Positions 9,226-16,733 of a stretch of DNA of 64,000 bases are shown here, in pieces (the first letter of the stretch is position 1; every line of letters starts with the position of its first letter). The translations under genes were made by a program, and so were the position numbers. Source of the DNA: Flavobacterium johnsoniae (GTDB taxonomy: Bacteria; Bacteroidota; Bacteroidia; Flavobacteriales; Flavobacteriaceae); the NCBI RefSeq assembly GCF_030388325.1, contig NZ_CP103794.1:1798001-1862000 (forward strand). Direction: 5' to 3'. The notes under the pieces were generated by a model, which was not told the DNA's origin, searched no databases, and saw only the letters and a program-made list of their open reading frames with translations.

Positions 9226-9555
9226 TTAGAATTTTATTTTTAATAAAATTAAGTCATTTTTGGTTACCGTTGGAGATAAGTTTTGTTTGAGTTTTTGCTT
9301 TACAAAATCGGCTACTTTTAGAGCGTCGCTTTCTGTTTCAAAACTTTTATTATCGCTTATTACCGGAATAACCGATTGCTTAATTAGAACTTTTTCTTTG
9401 TAAGCAATTGTATATCCCCATCCTGAATTTATTTTAAAAACATTAGTTTTTAGAGCCTCTTTTTTAGTGCAAGAAGCAAAAATTACAAGGATCGTAAAAA
9501 TCATTAAATTCTTCTGGATTTTACTCCAGAAGAATTGTTTGGTATTAGTTGTCAT
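9226..9555 (-). CDS. DUF4907-like lipoprotein
   Basis: The 109-residue protein starts MTTNTKQFFWSKIQ, has a hydrophobic segment and lipobox (IFASC, Cys29), then a domain matching DUF4907 as I remember it (SGWGYTIAYKEKVLIKQSVIPVISD, then SPTVTKNDL). After the Cys come KKEA rather than acidic residues, so it is predicted to stay on the periplasmic face. Its start overlaps the 3' end of the Kelch gene by 11 bp; an ATG two codons earlier also fits. It abuts the kinase gene. Longer in-frame starts would run inside the Kelch gene and are unlikely. Function is unknown. Confidence 0.82.
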   Translation of the reverse strand: MTTNTKQFFWSKIQKNLMIFTILVIFASCTKKEALKTNVFKINSGWGYTIAYKEKVLIKQSVIPVISDNKSFETESDALKVADFVKQKLKQNLSPTVTKNDLILLKIKF

Positions 9556-10552
9556 CGTCATTTTGCTCTTCCAGTGGTTTAAATTCCCAAGCGTCATCAA
9601 AGTAAGTAGAACCAACTCTTCCTAACATATAAAAACCACGATTATTGATTGCAAAACCAACAGCATCGGTTCTTGTAGCGCCTTCCATTGGAGTTCTTTC
9701 AGTCCATAAGTCAGTTGTTGGATTATATTCCCAAACAGTTTTGATGTTCTCTCCACCAACAATATAACCTAAACCGCTCATAGAAAAACTTGAAGCATTT
9801 GCACGAACAATTGCATATTCGTCATTGTAAGTGTAATCGTCGTCGGTATCTTTATCAACATCTCTTTTTCTTGTCCAAGTATCATTTGAAGGGTCAAATT
9901 CCCAGAAATCTTCTTGATAAGTTCCGTTGTTTACACCCGTTACTAAGTATGCTTTGTCTGCAATTACAAAAACGGTAGCGTTACGTCTTTTGTTTCCGCT
10001 AAAGCCGTTTACAAGTGTCCAAGTGTTGGCTTGATCATCGTATTGATAGAAATCTTTAAGATAATTTCCGTCATAACCCGTTCCAAAATAGGCTTTTCCT
10101 CCAACTTGAAAACCAACAGCAGCATAACGAGCTGTTCCGCCAAAATCTGCTTTTTGTGTCCAGCTGTTTGCAGAAGGATCGTACTGAAAGAAATCTTTTA
10201 ATTTGTTTGTTCCATCATAACCAAGTCCTACGTAGCCTTTTTCGTTTAAAGCAAAACTAGAAGCAGAACTTCTTCCTACGCCTGTAAAATCGGCCTTTTG
10301 TTCCCAGTAATCGCCATTTGAATTATAAATCCATAAATCTTTTAAATAGACATCTCCTGTATAACCGCCAACAATGTAAGCGTAATCTCCAATAACAAAA
10401 CTTGTTGCACTAGATCTTGCTGGGCCATCAAAAGCTGATTTTTTTATCCAGTTCCCAATTAAATCATCGTCATCATCGTCATTGCTGCAGCTTACAAAAA
10501 AGAGGCACGAAAAAAGCGCTGTGAATAAAATTCCTTTTTTTAGATTAATCAT
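9545..10552 (-). CDS. Kelch-repeat beta-propeller lipoprotein, probably surface-exposed
   Basis: The 335-residue protein has a lipoprotein signal (lipobox FVSC, Cys22) followed at once by SNDDDDDD, close to the acidic export signal that sends Bacteroidota lipoproteins to the cell surface. Six Kelch repeats of about 45-50 residues follow, each with a [YF]-hydrophobic-G-G/GYDG turn, a tyrosine/tryptophan strand and a W-x-[EQR]-[KR] end (for example SYWEQKADF-like and NTWTLVNGF). Six repeats should close one six-bladed propeller. It lies 14 bp after the barrel gene and overlaps the DUF4907 gene. No galactose-oxidase catalytic residues are evident, so binding is likelier than catalysis. Confidence 0.9.
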   Translation of the reverse strand: MINLKKGILFTALFSCLFFVSCSNDDDDDDLIGNWIKKSAFDGPARSSATSFVIGDYAYIVGGYTGDVYLKDLWIYNSNGDYWEQKADFTGVGRSSASSFALNEKGYVGLGYDGTNKLKDFFQYDPSANSWTQKADFGGTARYAAVGFQVGGKAYFGTGYDGNYLKDFYQYDDQANTWTLVNGFSGNKRRNATVFVIADKAYLVTGVNNGTYQEDFWEFDPSNDTWTRKRDVDKDTDDDYTYNDEYAIVRANASSFSMSGLGYIVGGENIKTVWEYNPTTDLWTERTPMEGATRTDAVGFAINNRGFYMLGRVGSTYFDDAWEFKPLEEQNDDDN

Positions 10553-10566
10553 AGTGTATTTAATAT

Positions 10567-11406
10567 TTATTGTTTGTATTTGATCCCTATTCCTAAAACG
10601 TAACCATTACCGCTATTATAGTCGTAAACTTTGTGGTCACTACTGTCTAACAAATTGTATTTTTTATTAAAATCATAACCAGCTTTAAAATTTAAAAACC
10701 AATTATTGCTTACATTTCTTTCGTATTCTAACGCTGATGTCATTTGAGACAAAACAGCTTTTTCTGCTTTGTCGGTATTGTTTATTTCATTTAAATGATA
10801 AAAATTTCCATTAAAACTATTTGTCAAACTGAACTTGTTTCTTTCATTGTTTGAATAAGAAACTTTCGAATCTGGAAATCCAATTCTAAAATTTGTTTTC
10901 TCATTCATTTTATAATCAAAAGCTGCAATTGGAGTAAATTTTGGTGCTCCAAAAACTGATGTTCTTCCGGCTCCAAGTATTACTTTTATTTTAGAACTTA
11001 ATTGTTGTTCAACTTCTAGATTTCCTAAAACGGTTATATCTTTAAAATCTAAATTTTCCTGAAAATTTGCTGTCGGTATAACCGAGATTCTCAGTTTTGT
11101 TTTTTCTAATAATTGATTCGAATATTGAAAGTTGTTTTGAATTTGAGTGAATCGTTCCTGATCTGCATAAAAATCATATTGATTTAAATCATAATTTACT
11201 TTCAGACTAGAATATTCTAATGTATTCGAGATTTGATTTTTTGTTCCCAGTTTTTTTTGATAGAAAATACCAATGTTGGTTTCGCTGAAATTTATTTTTT
11301 CTGTTGGCTCCATTTTGATGTTCGCGTAAGCGGCAAAATTTTCCTGAGCCTTGATACTTAAAACAGAAATCAAAAAAAGAGAACAAATTAAAAACCTTAC
11401 TTTCAT
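10567..11406 (-). CDS. Outer-membrane beta-barrel protein (DUF6268-like)
   Basis: The 279-residue protein has a signal peptide (MKVRFLICSLFLISVLSIKA before QEN) and alternating amphipathic strands ending in VLGIGIKYKQ, as expected for an outer-membrane barrel of about 10-12 strands. It resembles DUF6268 proteins, but I cannot confirm that without a profile search. It is the first gene of the minus-strand run with the Kelch, DUF4907, kinase and regulator genes. The TAATTTTG -7-like element at 11424-11431 (minus strand) lies 17 bp before its ATG. Confidence 0.82.
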   Translation of the reverse strand: MKVRFLICSLFLISVLSIKAQENFAAYANIKMEPTEKINFSETNIGIFYQKKLGTKNQISNTLEYSSLKVNYDLNQYDFYADQERFTQIQNNFQYSNQLLEKTKLRISVIPTANFQENLDFKDITVLGNLEVEQQLSSKIKVILGAGRTSVFGAPKFTPIAAFDYKMNEKTNFRIGFPDSKVSYSNNERNKFSLTNSFNGNFYHLNEINNTDKAEKAVLSQMTSALEYERNVSNNWFLNFKAGYDFNKKYNLLDSSDHKVYDYNSGNGYVLGIGIKYKQ

Positions 11407-11637
11407 TATTTATTTTATTGGCTCAAAATTAGGCGTATGACCGTCTTAAAAAAAAGAAGATATATATATGACGTGTTTTGATAGACAAATCAGGCTTTTT
11501 TAAGGTCGAATTAATTTTTATAAACGCAATACCGCTCATAGATGGTTTTCTATGATTTATAGCCAGAAAAAGGGCGGTAGTATATGTTATAGTGTGTCAC
11601 GAAAGCTTGCATTTTATATTTGCTCAAAAAATAAATT
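11407..11637. promoter_or_regulatory. Divergent control region between barrel/Kelch and DUF4270 operons
   Basis: On the minus strand TAATTTTG (11424-11431) and on the plus strand TATATTTG (11615-11622) match the TAnnTTTG -7 consensus; neither has a clear TTG at the usual distance. Between them are two direct repeats beginning TATGAC (11436 and 11467, 31 bp apart, about three helical turns) and a dyad TCATAGA-6-TCTATGA (11536-11555). These may be regulator sites, since weak -33 boxes suggest activation and the adjacent locus encodes a LytTR regulator; this is inference. Confidence 0.45.
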
Positions 11638-12966
11638 ATGCACAAGTTTATATTGATATTGCTTTTTGTACTAACACTATTTTCATGTGGTACAGACACC
11701 GATACAGGTGAGTTTACAGTTGGATCAGATTATTTGGCGTTAAGCAATAAAGTTATTATGATTGATACCGTTACGGTAGAAATGTCAACAATTAATTTTG
11801 ATTCGCTCGTAACCTCAAACCGATCAAGAATTTTAATTGGTAATTATGAAGATCCTGTTTTTGGAAAAGTAAAATCAGATAGTTATTTCCAACTTTCTAC
11901 AACTACTTATGCCTTAAATAATACGGGTTCAGATACCCAGGCAGTAAATTATGTTTTCGATTCAATTTCGATGATTCTTAAATATGATAATTATTATTAT
12001 GGTGATACAACAAAAGTGCAAACTTTTAATATTCATAGATTAACGCAGAAAGTTAAGCCTAATACCGATGATAGTAATTTTTATAATAATTCGACTTTAG
12101 CATACGATTCTCAAAGTTTAGGAACTATATCTTTTAAACCTAGACCAACAGAAAAAGATTCGATTAATATTAGAATGAATGACGAATTTGGATCGGCTCT
12201 TTTTCAAAAAATAAAAAAAAGGGAAATTACAGATTTTGACAGTTTTACCGAATATCTAAAAGGATTGGTTTTAGTGCCAGAAACTTCTAATTCTGCTAAT
12301 GTTATTGGTTTTAGCGTTTCTACAAGCAAAGTCAGAATGTATTATTCAAAATATCAGGCAGAGGCAGATGAAGTTCCTTTTATAATCGATTTTACTATTG
12401 CAGACGTGGCAAAACAGTTCAATTCGATTTCTCTGGATAGGACGGGAACAATTCTTCAAAATCTCCCCATTTCTAGTAGTAAGTTATCCAGCTCATTGAC
12501 AAATAATCAAGGATTTATTCAATCTGGAACTGGTGTAGCCTGTAAAATAGAATTTCCAAACATTAAACAGTTTAAAAACATTGCCACCAATGGAGCTATT
12601 GTTGATGCGCAGTTAATTCTGAAGCCCGTAAATAATTCTTATTCAGATCAATATCCGTTGGCGGATTCTTTAAGTGTTTATGTTGGAGACAATTTAAATA
12701 GGATAAGTTCAACATTAGTAAATTCTGCGAATTCTACAGTTTATGGAATATTAAATAAAAAAAGTGACGAATTTAATGAAAACATCGGCTACACAATTCC
12801 GATCGGAAATTTTCTGCAGAAAGAAATGCTGAAACAGTCAGATTCAAGGTCTTCACTTATACTAACCTTGCCATCAATTTCTAAATCAGTCAATAGAATT
12901 GTTTTAGGCGATCAGAAACATTTGAACAATAAAATTCAGCTCAAAATTTATTACATCTCTTATTAA
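11638..12966 (+). CDS. DUF4270 family lipoprotein
   Basis: The 442-residue protein has a lipoprotein signal (LTLFSC, Cys17) followed by GTDTDTGEF, then the DUF4270 start pattern (VGSDYLALSNKVIMIDTVTVEMSTI) and a long beta-rich body with ILIGNYEDPVFGKVKSDSYF. DUF4270 proteins are Bacteroidota outer-membrane-associated lipoproteins without a known biochemical role. The stop is fused to the next start (TAA-ATG at 12964-12969), so the two are translationally coupled. It diverges from the barrel-Kelch-kinase operon. Confidence 0.88.
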   Translation: MHKFILILLFVLTLFSCGTDTDTGEFTVGSDYLALSNKVIMIDTVTVEMSTINFDSLVTSNRSRILIGNYEDPVFGKVKSDSYFQLSTTTYALNNTGSDTQAVNYVFDSISMILKYDNYYYGDTTKVQTFNIHRLTQKVKPNTDDSNFYNNSTLAYDSQSLGTISFKPRPTEKDSINIRMNDEFGSALFQKIKKREITDFDSFTEYLKGLVLVPETSNSANVIGFSVSTSKVRMYYSKYQAEADEVPFIIDFTIADVAKQFNSISLDRTGTILQNLPISSSKLSSSLTNNQGFIQSGTGVACKIEFPNIKQFKNIATNGAIVDAQLILKPVNNSYSDQYPLADSLSVYVGDNLNRISSTLVNSANSTVYGILNKKSDEFNENIGYTIPIGNFLQKEMLKQSDSRSSLILTLPSISKSVNRIVLGDQKHLNNKIQLKIYYISY

Positions 12967-14202
12967 ATGAAAAATAAAATTGTCTTATGGAGCTGCTTCA
13001 TCTTGATGTCGCTGACTTCGTTTTCTCAAAGTATTTCCAGTTCGCCATATTCTTTATACGGTGTCGGAAGTTTATACGATTCCAATTTTGGATATTTATC
13101 TTCAACCAGTTTTTCTGGAATGGCTTTGCCTTCGGATAGTTTTATTAATAATTTGAATCCAGCATCGCTTGGGTTTATGTATCAAAATCATTTTCTTTTT
13201 GATATTGGTGGAAAAGCTATTGCAACTACATATCAGAGTAGTTCGCGTACAGAAAAACGAAATAATTTTCAGTTTTCGCATATAGCTTTAGCGTTTCCTG
13301 TAACTAAAAATTCTGGTTTCAGTTTTTCGCTTCAGCCTTATTCTAGTTCTGTTTTTAAAATTTCAAATTTGAAATTGCCAATAGCAGACAGTCAGGAATA
13401 TTATTATGTAAGCGCACAAGGTTCAGGAGGGTTGAATAACTTGGATTTTTCATACGGTTATCGATTTGGAAAAAAATTAAGTTTAGGAGTAACGGCAACA
13501 GCACTTTTTGGGAATACCGTTGACGAACGTGCTTTTTTAATTTCAAATGCGATTACTACAATAAATAAAAAAACAAACTATTCAGGGGTTCGCGCTACTT
13601 TGGGAACGCAGTTTAAAATAGATTCAACCTTTATTATTGCATCAACTGTTAAGGCTCCAACAAGAGTAAGGGCGTCCAAAATTCAATCGGTAACCAGCAT
13701 TGCTGATGAAGTTGAAACAACTGTAGAGTCTGAACAGCCTTCAGATACCGATGATTATTACATGCCGCTTGAGATAGGTTTTGGAGTTAGTAAAAGATTC
13801 AAAAACAACTTAAATGCAACATTGGATTATGAGAAAAGTTTTTGGAACGATACAAAACAATCTGAATTGTACGGTAATTTTGTAAACCAAGATCGTTTTG
13901 CGCTTGGATTTACGTATAGTGCTAAAAAGAATGTTCGAAAATATTGGGATAGAGTAGGATATGCCGCGGGTATAAGTTATGATACAGGATATCTTGAAGT
14001 GAATAAAGAACGTATCAATAATGCTTCATTTTCGATTGGACTTAATCTACCAATTGACAACACTTTTTCTTCTCTAAATGTTTCCTATTCATATGGACAA
14101 AAAGGAAGAATAGCTAATGATTTAATAAAAGAGAATTATCATAAAATATCCCTCAATTTATCTTTAGACGGAATTTGGTTCGTCAAGCGAAAAATTGAAT
14201 AA
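12967..14202 (+). CDS. Outer-membrane beta-barrel protein, PorV/FadL-like
   Basis: The 411-residue protein has a signal peptide (ending SLTSFSQ), then SPYSLYGVGSLYDSNFGYLSS and a LNPASLG segment, a pattern seen in Bacteroidota FadL/PorV-like outer-membrane proteins. Alternating strands continue to the end. The gene follows the DUF4270 gene with no gap and converges with murI 3 bp away. Lipid transport or cargo release are possible roles by family resemblance only. Confidence 0.78.
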   Translation: MKNKIVLWSCFILMSLTSFSQSISSSPYSLYGVGSLYDSNFGYLSSTSFSGMALPSDSFINNLNPASLGFMYQNHFLFDIGGKAIATTYQSSSRTEKRNNFQFSHIALAFPVTKNSGFSFSLQPYSSSVFKISNLKLPIADSQEYYYVSAQGSGGLNNLDFSYGYRFGKKLSLGVTATALFGNTVDERAFLISNAITTINKKTNYSGVRATLGTQFKIDSTFIIASTVKAPTRVRASKIQSVTSIADEVETTVESEQPSDTDDYYMPLEIGFGVSKRFKNNLNATLDYEKSFWNDTKQSELYGNFVNQDRFALGFTYSAKKNVRKYWDRVGYAAGISYDTGYLEVNKERINNASFSIGLNLPIDNTFSSLNVSYSYGQKGRIANDLIKENYHKISLNLSLDGIWFVKRKIE

Positions 14203-14205
14203 TAA

Positions 14206-14982
14206 TTAAAAGTCCTTTTTGATTACCGAATATTTATGTTCTAAAATTGATTCTAAAACAGCTGGATTAGAATTGACATAAAAAACGGGATTATTTTCTA
14301 AACTATCTGAAAAACCAACTTTATCTCGAAGTAAATTTTTAGTTTGTCTTGCAACAGCTTCTCCTGAATCTATTATTTTAATATGATCTGGGAGAATTTT
14401 TTTTATCTGCGGAATCAAATACGGATAATGACTGCATCCTAAGACAAGATAATCGATATTGGCATCAATCATTGGCTGTAAATAAGACTCTAATAATTGC
14501 GTCATTTCTGGAGAATATAGATTTCCGTCTTCAATAAGTTGTACAAGACCATAACCAACTTGCTCAATAATTGTGGTGTTTTGGAACATTTCTGCAGTCT
14601 TATTAAACAGCTCACTGTTTAAAGTTCCTTTCGTAGCCAAAATTCCAATAACTTGTGTCTGTGAATTATTTGCAGCAGGCTTTATAGCGGGTTCAATTCC
14701 AACAAATGGAATATCATAATCAGCACGTAATTCTCGTATTGCATTTGTTGTCGCAGTATTACAAGCAACAACAATTAATTTACAATTATTATCGAGTAAA
14801 AACTCAACATTTTTTTTACTCAATGCAACAATTTCATCTTTGCTTTTTTGCCCATAGGGAGCATTTTTGCTGTCAGCCAGATATATAGTTTTTTCGTTTG
14901 GAAGCAAGTCATGAATGGCGCTCCAAATGGAAGTTCCTCCAATACCAGAATCAAAAACGCCTATAGGATTGTTGTTTGTCAT
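14206..14982 (-). CDS. murI: Glutamate racemase
   Basis: The 258-residue protein carries the MurI signatures: VFDSGIGGTS at the N-terminus, ACNTATT with the first catalytic Cys and LGCSHYPYL with the second. It converts L- to D-glutamate for peptidoglycan. It is the last gene of the minus-strand envelope run, but a terminator separates it from the OmpH genes. A TAAATTTG element at 14987-14994 (minus strand), just before the ATG, may give it a promoter of its own. Confidence 0.96.
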   Translation of the reverse strand: MTNNNPIGVFDSGIGGTSIWSAIHDLLPNEKTIYLADSKNAPYGQKSKDEIVALSKKNVEFLLDNNCKLIVVACNTATTNAIRELRADYDIPFVGIEPAIKPAANNSQTQVIGILATKGTLNSELFNKTAEMFQNTTIIEQVGYGLVQLIEDGNLYSPEMTQLLESYLQPMIDANIDYLVLGCSHYPYLIPQIKKILPDHIKIIDSGEAVARQTKNLLRDKVGFSDSLENNPVFYVNSNPAVLESILEHKYSVIKKDF

Positions 14983-15072
14983 AAAGCAAATTTAATATTT
15001 TTTACAATAATTTTTTACTCTAAGTTAATTCAAAAATTGAAATATTATTGTAGCTAAGTTTTAATTTTTTGT

Positions 15073-15112
15073 AAAAAAAAACTGCTCAAATTATAAAATT
15101 GAGCAGTTTAAT
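15073..15112 (-). terminator. Terminator after the OmpH gene
   Basis: AAACTGCTCAA (15081-15091) pairs with TTGAGCAGTTT (15101-15111), with an A run on the plus strand that reads as T on the minus strand after the stem. It ends the bamA-ompH message before murI. Confidence 0.85.
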
Positions 15113-15129
15113 TATGAGGATTTAATTTC

Positions 15130-15633
15130 TTAGAATCCTAAATCTTTTTTAACATCAGCAGTAATGTTTGGACCATCAGCTAATAATAAAGTAGAACCAT
15201 CTAAAACATATTGGAAACCTTTAGCTTTTCCAACTTTTTGGATAGAAGCTCTTACTTTTTCCATTAATGGTTTTACGATATCAGTTTCTTTTTGTTGTAG
15301 CTCTTTTTGTGCATTGTCTCTGTAGTCAACAATTCTTTTTTGCATGTCTTGAGCTTCTTTAGAACGATCATTATTAACCGCTTCTGTTACAGTAGTAACT
15401 TCAGCTTCATACTTTTTCATTTTTGTTTGGTACTCATCAACCATTTTTTTGTATTCAGCATCGTATGTACCACTTAATTTTTGCAGTTGATTTTGAGCAT
15501 CTAGCATAGCAGGCATTTTCGACATGATCTCGCTTACATCAACATGAGCTACCTTCGCTTGTGCGTTCATTGTGTTACTTGCTCCTAAAATAAGAATTGC
15601 AGCAATTAGTAAAGTTTTGATTTGTTTCATCAT
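15130..15633 (-). CDS. OmpH/Skp family periplasmic chaperone (short copy)
   Basis: The 167-residue protein has a signal peptide (cut after MNAQA), then KVAHVDVSEIMSKMPAMLDA and a long coiled coil (about 45-115), ending with the beta strand YVLDGSTLLLADG that forms the Skp trimer core. Skp holds unfolded outer-membrane proteins on their way to BamA. It lies 14 bp after a longer OmpH paralogue and two genes after bamA, the standard arrangement. Confidence 0.93.
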   Translation of the reverse strand: MMKQIKTLLIAAILILGASNTMNAQAKVAHVDVSEIMSKMPAMLDAQNQLQKLSGTYDAEYKKMVDEYQTKMKKYEAEVTTVTEAVNNDRSKEAQDMQKRIVDYRDNAQKELQQKETDIVKPLMEKVRASIQKVGKAKGFQYVLDGSTLLLADGPNITADVKKDLGF

Positions 15634-15647
15634 TTTTAAAATATTAA

Positions 15648-16691
15648 TTAATTATTGGTCGTATTTGTTTTTTGTGTTTCGGCTTCTTTTGCTTTTTTAG
15701 CCGCTTCTCTTTCTTCTAAAATTTTCTTTCTTTTCTCTTCCAACTCTTTTTTACGCTGTTCATAAAGCATCTGTCTTTCTTCTGCCTTAGTCATTGTTGG
15801 CTCAGCGGTTGGCGCTTGTTCAGTGCCATTTGTGCTAGGTGCGGCTGATGTAGCGGCAGGTTTAGCAGTTGTACATGTTTTTGCAGCTTCTGTTGTTGGC
15901 GTTTCTGTTGTTTTAGCTGTTCCAGAAACCGTGCCATTTTTTTTAGCTTCTCTTTCTGCTGCTAAAGCATTTCTTCTATCCTCATATTCCTTTCTCTTAG
16001 CTTCCTGCTCAAGCTTTCTATCTTGAATCAATTTTTCTCTAGCCGCTTTTTTCTCGTCTAGTGCTTTTTGACGATCTGCCATTGCTGGATTTTCATCAAT
16101 TGCATTTTCAAGATTTTCTTTTGCTTCCTGATCTTTTAATTGTTTTTTAGTAAGCTGTTCACGTTTTTCAGAACGATTTATAACTCTTAAAACTTGATCA
16201 CTGATGTCAAATCTTTTATTGCTAAAAAGCATCGTCAAATCTGATGACTTATCAAAAATGAAATCGTAATTTTTAGCTTCCGCAATATCTTGAACAGCAG
16301 TAAAAACTTGATCTTGAATTGGTTTTGCTAAAGCTGCTTTTTGTCGCATCAAATTACCGTCAGAACCAAATTGCTTCTGCTGATAATCTATCATTTCCTG
16401 TTCAAGAAACTTGATCTCAGTTTCTCTTTCTTCTATTAATTCTTTGGTAAGTAAAGCTTTTTCTGTTTTTAAGCTTTCCTTTAAAGTATTTATATTTAAT
16501 TTTTTAGCCTCAACTTCCTGTTTCCACTTTTGAGCTTTTTGCTCTAATTGTGATTTAGCTTCTTTGTAATCGGAAACATTTTCTAAAATATACTCCATGT
16601 CGATGTAGCCAATTCTAGTCGTCTTACCTTGTGCCTGACTTGTATTTGCTACAATCAAGGCTAAAAATATAAATAAAAATTGTTTTCTCAT
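15648..16691 (-). CDS. OmpH/Skp family protein with extended charged C-terminus
   Basis: The 347-residue protein starts with a signal peptide (ending NTSQA) and an OmpH domain of normal size (TRIGYIDMEYILENV, coiled coil, FDKSSDLTMLF; about 22-175). An extra part of about 170 residues follows: a Lys/Glu/Arg coiled coil, a Thr/Ala/Pro-rich linker (about 250-300) and a second charged helix (EEKRKKILEEREAAKKAKEA). It is twice the usual Skp length. The tail may reach peptidoglycan or partner proteins, but this is inference. It sits between bamA and the short copy. Confidence 0.9.
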   Translation of the reverse strand: MRKQFLFIFLALIVANTSQAQGKTTRIGYIDMEYILENVSDYKEAKSQLEQKAQKWKQEVEAKKLNINTLKESLKTEKALLTKELIEERETEIKFLEQEMIDYQQKQFGSDGNLMRQKAALAKPIQDQVFTAVQDIAEAKNYDFIFDKSSDLTMLFSNKRFDISDQVLRVINRSEKREQLTKKQLKDQEAKENLENAIDENPAMADRQKALDEKKAAREKLIQDRKLEQEAKRKEYEDRRNALAAEREAKKNGTVSGTAKTTETPTTEAAKTCTTAKPAATSAAPSTNGTEQAPTAEPTMTKAEERQMLYEQRKKELEEKRKKILEEREAAKKAKEAETQKTNTTNN

Positions 16692-16733
16692 AACATAACT
16701 TTATTTGATGATTTTTAACCAAACGTAATTTCT

